Shown: positions 5,807 through 9,428 of the stretch, piece by piece
Layout of the letters: each line of letters opens with the position of its first letter
Position numbering within the stretch: the first letter of the stretch is position 1
Assembly: GCA_949070545.1 (NCBI GenBank)
Contig: CARTQV010000028.1
Span: forward strand, 1 to 9,428
Source: an uncultured Candidatus Saccharibacteria bacterium
Lineage (GTDB): Bacteria; Patescibacteriota; Saccharimonadia; Saccharimonadales; Saccharimonadaceae
Direction: 5' to 3'
DNA length: 9,428 bases
Translations under genes and position numbers: made by a program
Notes under the pieces: generated by a model
What the model was told of the DNA's origin: nothing
The model's input: the letters and a program-made list of their open reading frames with translations, nothing else
Database searches by the model: none

Positions 5807-6603
5807 GATTTTTTATGTTCCCCTTTCAAAAACTTGATAATCCATTCGCGTTTCCAAACCACTAGCCCGAGCACGGCAACACTAACCATTGAGGCTAAAG
5901 CAACCAGCCAGATATGATCACCGCCAAGACCAGAGCCAAGATAGTTCGTCAAAGCGATAGTTGGAAGACGTCCCAGACCGACCAGAACCATGAGACGCTG
6001 GATGGGCAATCTCGTCAATCCAGCGATATAGCAAACGACGTCATCGGGGAAACCGGGTAATAAGAAAATTGCGAAGAGAATCAACGAAGAGCCTTTCGCG
6101 TCAATAATGAAATCGAATTTTTCGATGGAAGATTTTTTGAAGATTTTTTCGAGGAGTGGCCGCCCGAATCGACGCGCAATCTTAAACACGATAAAACAAC
6201 CGATGAGGCTACCGATTGTCGTCCATAAAACTCCCCAAGGCCCGAAGATAAAACCGCCGACGCTACCGACGATTTGGCCGGGGATAGGAGCAGCGACGGT
6301 TTGGATAACCTGGAAAATAATGTAGAGTAGCGGAGCAAAGATTCCGAACGAACGCACTGATTCGACCAGCTGATCGCGATTGGATAAAAGTGAAGTGATT
6401 GGACCTTGAAAAACAATATCCCAAATTAGATAAATTACTAACGCCGTAATGGCGATTCCCATTAAAACCAACTTCAACTTTGTGCCACGACTAAATTTTT
6501 TACGCTCATCTAACGCTGGCTCGTTCAGGTCAGCGTTAATAGTAGTTTTCGTATTGCTTTTGCGAATTGTAGCTGATTTCGCTTTTGGATACTTATTTGG
6601 CAT
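5803..6603 (-). CDS. TVP38/TMEM64 (DedA/SNARE-associated) membrane protein
   Basis: 266 aa from the ATG at 6603. A hydrophilic basic tail (1-42) is followed by a membrane segment at about 44-66, then the family core: APIPGQIVGSVGGFIFGPWG at 105-124, IVFKIARRFGRPL at 138-150 with the F-x3-R motif, LLPGFPDDVVCYIAGLTRL at 181-199, and C-terminal hydrophobic segments near 205-225 and 230-250. This is typical of VTT-domain proteins, some of which move or flip membrane lipids or affect membrane homeostasis; the precise job here is unknown. A TTG two codons upstream (6609) is possible, but I prefer ATG. The start lies inside the end of rny (11-bp overlap) with no clear Shine-Dalgarno, suggesting coupling. 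The downstream phosphatase overlaps by 4 bp. Confidence 0.92.
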   Translation of the reverse strand: MPNKYPKAKSATIRKSNTKTTINADLNEPALDERKKFSRGTKLKLVLMGIAITALVIYLIWDIVFQGPITSLLSNRDQLVESVRSFGIFAPLLYIIFQVIQTVAAPIPGQIVGSVGGFIFGPWGVLWTTIGSLIGCFIVFKIARRFGRPLLEKIFKKSSIEKFDFIIDAKGSSLILFAIFLLPGFPDDVVCYIAGLTRLPIQRLMVLVGLGRLPTIALTNYLGSGLGGDHIWLVALASMVSVAVLGLVVWKREWIIKFLKGEHKKS

Positions 6604-8110
6604 ACTCAACGGCGCGGGTTTCGCGAATGACGTTGACTTTAATTACACCAGGATAGGACATCGTTGCCTCGATTTTGTTTGCGATGTCACGAGCGAGCTT
6701 CAGGGCAGAAAGATCATCGATTTGCTTCGGTTCGACAATGACGCGAATTTCACGTCCAGCAGAAATTGCATAGGCCTTATCGATGCCTGGAAAACTCGTC
6801 GCAATGTTTTCGAGATCACGCATACGTTCAGCGAAGTTTTCAGCGGAAATGTTGCGAGCACCAGGACGAGCGGCGCTAAGCGAATCAACAATTTTCACAA
6901 TGATTGCTTCGGGTGTCGTCGGTTCGATATCGTCGTGGTGAGCGGCCATTGCATGGACTATATCATCAGGCATGCCATATTTTTTCGCAAGCTCGGCACC
7001 GATTTCAGCGTGCTTCCCTTCGATTTTATGCGTGACCGCTTTCCCAATGTCGTGGAGAAGAGTTGCGGTTTTCGCGACACGTTTGTTCGCACCGATTTCT
7101 TCAGCAATCATGCCGGCGATATGTGCCATTTCGACAGAATGCAACAAGACGTTTTGACCATAACTCGTGCGAAATTTCAGCTCACCAAGCAGGTGAATCA
7201 ACTCGCGTGGAATACCAACAACACCAACTTCTCGCGCTGCATCCTCACCAGCACGCATAACTTCCTTTTCGATTTCACGCTCAGCTTTTGCAACGGCATC
7301 TTCAATCGAACTAGGATTGATGCGGCCATCTTTCATCAAACGTTCAAGAGCATAGCGCGCAACTTGACGGCGAATTGGATCAAAACTCGACAAAACAACC
7401 ATGCCCGGGGTGTCATCAACCATAATGTCGACACCAGTCGCACGTTGGAGGGCTTGGATATTGCGACCTTCTTTGCCGATAATACGCCCTTTCATGTCAT
7501 CATCAGGCAATTTCAAAGCCGTAACTGTGCGATCAGCTGTTACCTCGGATGACATGCGCTCCATCGCTGTAAGCAAAATCGCTTGCGCCGTTTCGTCGAT
7601 ATCGTGTTTGATTTCCTTTTGTTCTTTCGCAACGAGCCCGGCGAGATCTTGTTTGATGTCTCGCTCGGTCATCTGCATGAGTTTGTCGCGCGCAGCAATC
7701 TTTGACAAACCAGCGATTTTTTCTAGTTTTTCTTGCTGACGATTGCGAATCTCGCGTACTTCATTCTTCAAATCGTCAAGTTCTTTTTCTTGTTTTGCGA
7801 GACGTTCAGTTTTATGTTCGAGCTGATCGAGTTTGTTGTCGAGGTTGTTTTCGCGTTCACTCAAACGGCTCTCGGTTTTTTTCCATTCGCGACGGCGTTC
7901 CGCTTCCTCTTCTTGGGACTTCGCGGCCATATTCGCAGCGTCGTTTTTCGCTTTCAAAACGATATCCGAAGCTTCGTTTTTCGCTTTGCGCACAAGGTCA
8001 TCAGCGCGATTCTTCCCACCATTTTCATTCTTCTTATTATAAGCAAACAAGCCACCTGCACCGATACCAACACCGAGCACGAGGGCGATTATTGTCAAAA
8101 TTACGTTCAT
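6593..8110 (-). CDS. rny: Ribonuclease Y
   Basis: 505 aa, near the usual 510-520. An N-terminal membrane anchor (about 3-24) is followed by a long charged coiled coil (35-170), a KH RNA-binding domain with the GKEG loop at 212-215, and an HD domain with the metal-binding HDIGK at 353-357, preceded by His324 in LLHSVEMAH and followed by HAMAAHHDDIEP at 386-397. RNase Y is a membrane-tethered endoribonuclease that starts mRNA turnover. All catalytic motifs are present. Start at 8110 chosen for GGAAAGGTG about 7 bases upstream. The leader carries a hairpin and the promoter lies inside the end of the upstream gene. The 3' end overlaps the membrane-protein gene; co-transcription with a TVP38 protein and a phosphatase is likely from the overlaps. 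Confidence 0.98.
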   Translation of the reverse strand: MNVILTIIALVLGVGIGAGGLFAYNKKNENGGKNRADDLVRKAKNEASDIVLKAKNDAANMAAKSQEEEAERRREWKKTESRLSERENNLDNKLDQLEHKTERLAKQEKELDDLKNEVREIRNRQQEKLEKIAGLSKIAARDKLMQMTERDIKQDLAGLVAKEQKEIKHDIDETAQAILLTAMERMSSEVTADRTVTALKLPDDDMKGRIIGKEGRNIQALQRATGVDIMVDDTPGMVVLSSFDPIRRQVARYALERLMKDGRINPSSIEDAVAKAEREIEKEVMRAGEDAAREVGVVGIPRELIHLLGELKFRTSYGQNVLLHSVEMAHIAGMIAEEIGANKRVAKTATLLHDIGKAVTHKIEGKHAEIGAELAKKYGMPDDIVHAMAAHHDDIEPTTPEAIIVKIVDSLSAARPGARNISAENFAERMRDLENIATSFPGIDKAYAISAGREIRVIVEPKQIDDLSALKLARDIANKIEATMSYPGVIKVNVIRETRAVEYAK

Positions 8111-8132
8111 AACGCACCTTTCCGAATTGTTT

Positions 8133-8156
8133 GTCGATATTTTTCTCTATATCGAC
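8133..8156 (-). promoter_or_regulatory. Hairpin in the rny 5' leader
   Basis: GTCGATAT (8133-8140) and ATATCGAC (8149-8156) are exact inverted copies with an 8-nt loop. It lies about midway in the predicted leader of about 80 nt, 22 bases before the rny start, and is not followed by a T run, so not a classic terminator. It could tune stability or translation of the rny message. Confidence 0.6.
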
Positions 8157-8196
8157 GGGGTAACAAAAACTTTTCAATTAATAAAATTCCATCTCT

Positions 8197-8205
8197 ATTA
8201 TAACA
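8197..8205 (-). promoter_or_regulatory. Candidate extended -10 promoter of the rny block
   Basis: Minus strand TGT-TATAAT at 8205-8197, with no good -35. It begins just after the stop of tsaE-tsaB. Predicted transcription start is near 8190, giving a leader of about 80 nt for rny. A four-codon reading frame (ATG at 8192, ending TAA) opens next to the predicted start; I see no reason to call it a gene. Confidence 0.5.
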
Positions 8206-8209
8206 TATT

Positions 8210-9169
8210 TTACTTGCGTGGAGCAGAAATGTTTGCCTCGCGGCCATATTCAGGAATAATAATTTGGTGTTTTGTGCCATGATGGTCAAAAAGCGGGATT
8301 TTGAGCTGATCAGAGAGCGCGTTCACAATAGCTGCGCCGATTCTGAGCCCAGTGAAAGAGCCGGGGCCACTAAAAAATGTGATTTTGGAGATATCTTGCC
8401 AATCAGCATGATTTTCGACGAGTTTTTCATGGATAAAAGTGAAGATCTTTTCAGCTAAATCATATTTCCCTACCCGAGTGTATTCTCGATCGTTCAGACG
8501 GAGAGTACAAGCGTCAGTCGAGGTGTCAAGATAGAGGTGAATTGAGGTTGAACTTGTTCTCGTGGCAATAGTTGAGCGTTTGGAAAGCTTCTGCGTGTTA
8601 TTCTGATGAGCTTGAGATGTATTTTTAAAAGGAATTCGGGTGTTTTTTGGAGAGTTTTGCACAGGTTTCTGTGATTTTCCCACTTTTTTGGATGAGTTAT
8701 CCACTGCAGAACTCATCTTTTCCACAGGTTTTCCACAGGTTTTCCACAGGTCATCAGAGATTCCCCATCTATTAACTTCGCGTGCGCCATCATTAGTTTT
8801 TACAAACTCAAGCCGTATGTGATGTTTTGGCAAAAGGTCAGACACACCACCTCCCCATTCGATCACGACGACGGAATGCGGATTTTTCAGGCTCTCGTTT
8901 AGTTCACCACGCATAATTCCAGGGTCATCGAGACGATAAAAATCATAATGAATCAACTCGCCAATATCGGGCAAAGCGTAGCGTTTGGAGATTGTGAAGC
9001 TGGGGCTCGTCACTTCTGTTTCGATGCCAAGACTACGAGCGAGACCACGCGTAAACGTCGTCTTCCCAGCACCAACATCACCCACTAACTCAATAACGAC
9101 AGGTCGTTCGAGCTGTTCTCCTAAAACTTGACCGAGTGCAGACATTTCTGCAGCGGAATGAATCTTCAT
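8210..9169 (-). CDS. tsaE: TsaE ATPase fused to a truncated TsaB-like domain
   Basis: 319 aa. Residues 1-143 are TsaE, the ATPase of the tRNA threonylcarbamoyladenosine (t6A37) machinery: Walker A GDVGAGKTT at 30-38, TSPSF at 54-58, HYDFYRL at 74-80 and VIEWG at 102-106. Residues about 145-207 are a low-complexity Lys/Ser/Asn/Gln linker. Residues 208-319 match the N-terminal lobe of TsaB: LDTSTDACTL at 214-223 and FFSGPGSFTGLRIGAA at 265-280. TsaB is normally about 200-230 aa, so its second lobe is missing. TsaE, TsaB and TsaD work together to make t6A, so the fusion is functionally sensible. Start at 9169: TATAAT (9181-9176) is exactly six bases upstream and no Shine-Dalgarno precedes the ATG, so leaderless. 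No in-frame stop interrupts the linker. A frameshift near the C-terminus is possible but I see no sign of it. Confidence 0.9.
   Translation of the reverse strand: MKIHSAAEMSALGQVLGEQLERPVVIELVGDVGAGKTTFTRGLARSLGIETEVTSPSFTISKRYALPDIGELIHYDFYRLDDPGIMRGELNESLKNPHSVVVIEWGGGVSDLLPKHHIRLEFVKTNDGAREVNRWGISDDLWKTCGKPVEKMSSAVDNSSKKVGKSQKPVQNSPKNTRIPFKNTSQAHQNNTQKLSKRSTIATRTSSTSIHLYLDTSTDACTLRLNDREYTRVGKYDLAEKIFTFIHEKLVENHADWQDISKITFFSGPGSFTGLRIGAAIVNALSDQLKIPLFDHHGTKHQIIIPEYGREANISAPRK
8655..8750 (+). repeat. Cluster of DnaA-box-like 9-mers within the tsaE-tsaB linker
   Basis: Three exact TTTTCCACA boxes at 8718-8726, 8729-8737 and 8740-8748 form a tandem 11-mer (TTTTCCACAGG x3, 8718-8750). TTATCCACT at 8697-8705 differs by one base from the consensus TTATCCACA, and TTTTGCACA at 8655-8663 is again followed by GG. 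All point the same way. The 11-bp period puts the three boxes on the same helix face. DnaA binding is inferred from similarity; the boxes themselves are seen. Confidence 0.6.
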
Positions 9170-9175
9170 TCTTTC

Positions 9176-9184
9176 ATTATAACA
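9176..9184 (-). promoter_or_regulatory. Extended -10 promoter of tsaE-tsaB
   Basis: Minus strand TGT-TATAAT at 9184-9176, followed by six bases (GAAAGA) and ATG. The -35 is poor (CTAGCA at 17 bp, 3 of 6). Predicted transcription start is the A of the ATG. Confidence 0.6.
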
Positions 9185-9251
9185 TAATTCTTAGATTTTG
9201 CTAGAGAATCCGTAGGTTCTCGAGATCGACGATGAGATCTGAGGAATTTGA

Positions 9252-9428
9252 GAAGCGGAGGAAAAGTTAAGAAAAGATAATCCGTTCATTTCCGAAGCTC
9301 TGGAGCAGATGCTGAGCGGCGAAGAAACGAATATGGGAGGATATTTTTACGGATACAGCGAAGCGCTTCTCCGGAATCTGAATGTCCTGGAAGGAACGCT
9401 GGATATAGAAAAATTCATGAGCGGAGAT
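9252..9428 (+). other. Unassigned right edge: open frame running off the window
   Basis: Bases 9185-9428 hold no gene I recognise. The frame read from 9252 is open to the edge (59 codons, with possible ATGs at 9309 and 9333) and gives a protein-like acidic sequence including NPFISEALEQML and GGYFYGYSEALLRNLNVLEG. TGA at 9249 and 9240 and TAG at 9213 close the same frame upstream. The ATG at 9309 has only GGAG three bases away, too close to be a good ribosome site. A second frame opens at ATG 9232 (MRSEEFEKRRKS) and stops at 9268; a -1 shift there would join the two. The minus strand is also open from the edge to about 9268. It may be the start of a gene, a decayed remnant or noise. Confidence 0.3.

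Noticed and set aside
6449..7552. Long plus-strand open frame (367 codons) antisense to rny and the TVP38 gene
   Set aside because: It lies wholly opposite two well-supported genes, has no recognisable domain and a composition rich in Phe, Cys, His and Arg expected of a shadow frame.
8718..8750. Short CRISPR-like or simple microsatellite repeat
   Set aside because: The 11-bp units are directly adjacent with no spacers, and related boxes occur separately at 8655 and 8697, which fits a binding-site cluster better.
9201..9260. Recoding of TGA as Gly or Trp, suggested by stops in the frame at the right edge
   Set aside because: A TAG also interrupts the frame, and the other genes end properly at TGA, TAA or TAG, so the standard code holds.

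Overview
The window reads as a compact bacterial chromosome segment, roughly 45% GC, using the standard code: every recognised gene ends at an ordinary stop, and TGA works as a stop (for example 2083-2085 and 5803-5805). Genes are packed with small gaps or overlaps. RNase Y, a fused TsaE/TsaB protein, a divergent ThyA, a reduced HIT protein and several short-leader or leaderless promoters suggest a small-genome lineage, possibly Candidatus Saccharibacteria or another Patescibacteria/CPR group. That placement is an inference from style and gene content; no marker here proves it.

Layout: a tRNA-Ser(UGA) on the minus strand (25-110) faces away from a three-gene plus-strand operon (193-2539): a thymidylate synthase homologue, a fusion of a HldE/RfaE-type nucleotidyltransferase with a dCMP-deaminase-like domain, and a HIT-like protein. 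Deaminase plus ThyA fits dCMP to dUMP to dTMP. The role of the nucleotidyltransferase and HIT partners is unknown. The ThyA keeps its catalytic Cys and folate-side features but lacks three of the four usual phosphate-clamp arginines. A perfect 29-bp palindrome separates this operon from the convergent yebC (2626-3327, minus).

Next come a TetR-like regulator (3450-4076, plus) and two divergent NUDIX hydrolases (4093-4653 minus, 4690-5265 plus) that share a 36-bp intergenic region. A minus-strand block follows, transcribed in the order tsaE-tsaB fusion (9169 to 8210), rny (8110 to 6593), TVP38/DedA membrane protein (6603 to 5803) and histidine phosphatase (5806 to 5273). The last three overlap end to start and probably share a transcript from a promoter near 8200 with a hairpin-containing leader.

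The two most striking signals are not genes. First, four genes (tetR-like, both NUDIX genes, tsaE-tsaB) have an extended -10 (TGn-TATAAT) exactly six bases before ATG, which predicts leaderless mRNAs. Second, the DNA encoding the linker between the TsaE and TsaB domains holds a cluster of DnaA-box-like 9-mers, three of them in an 11-bp tandem array that is read in three different protein frames. This implies a signal kept at the DNA level. The last 240 bases contain no gene I can name, only an open frame running off the right edge.
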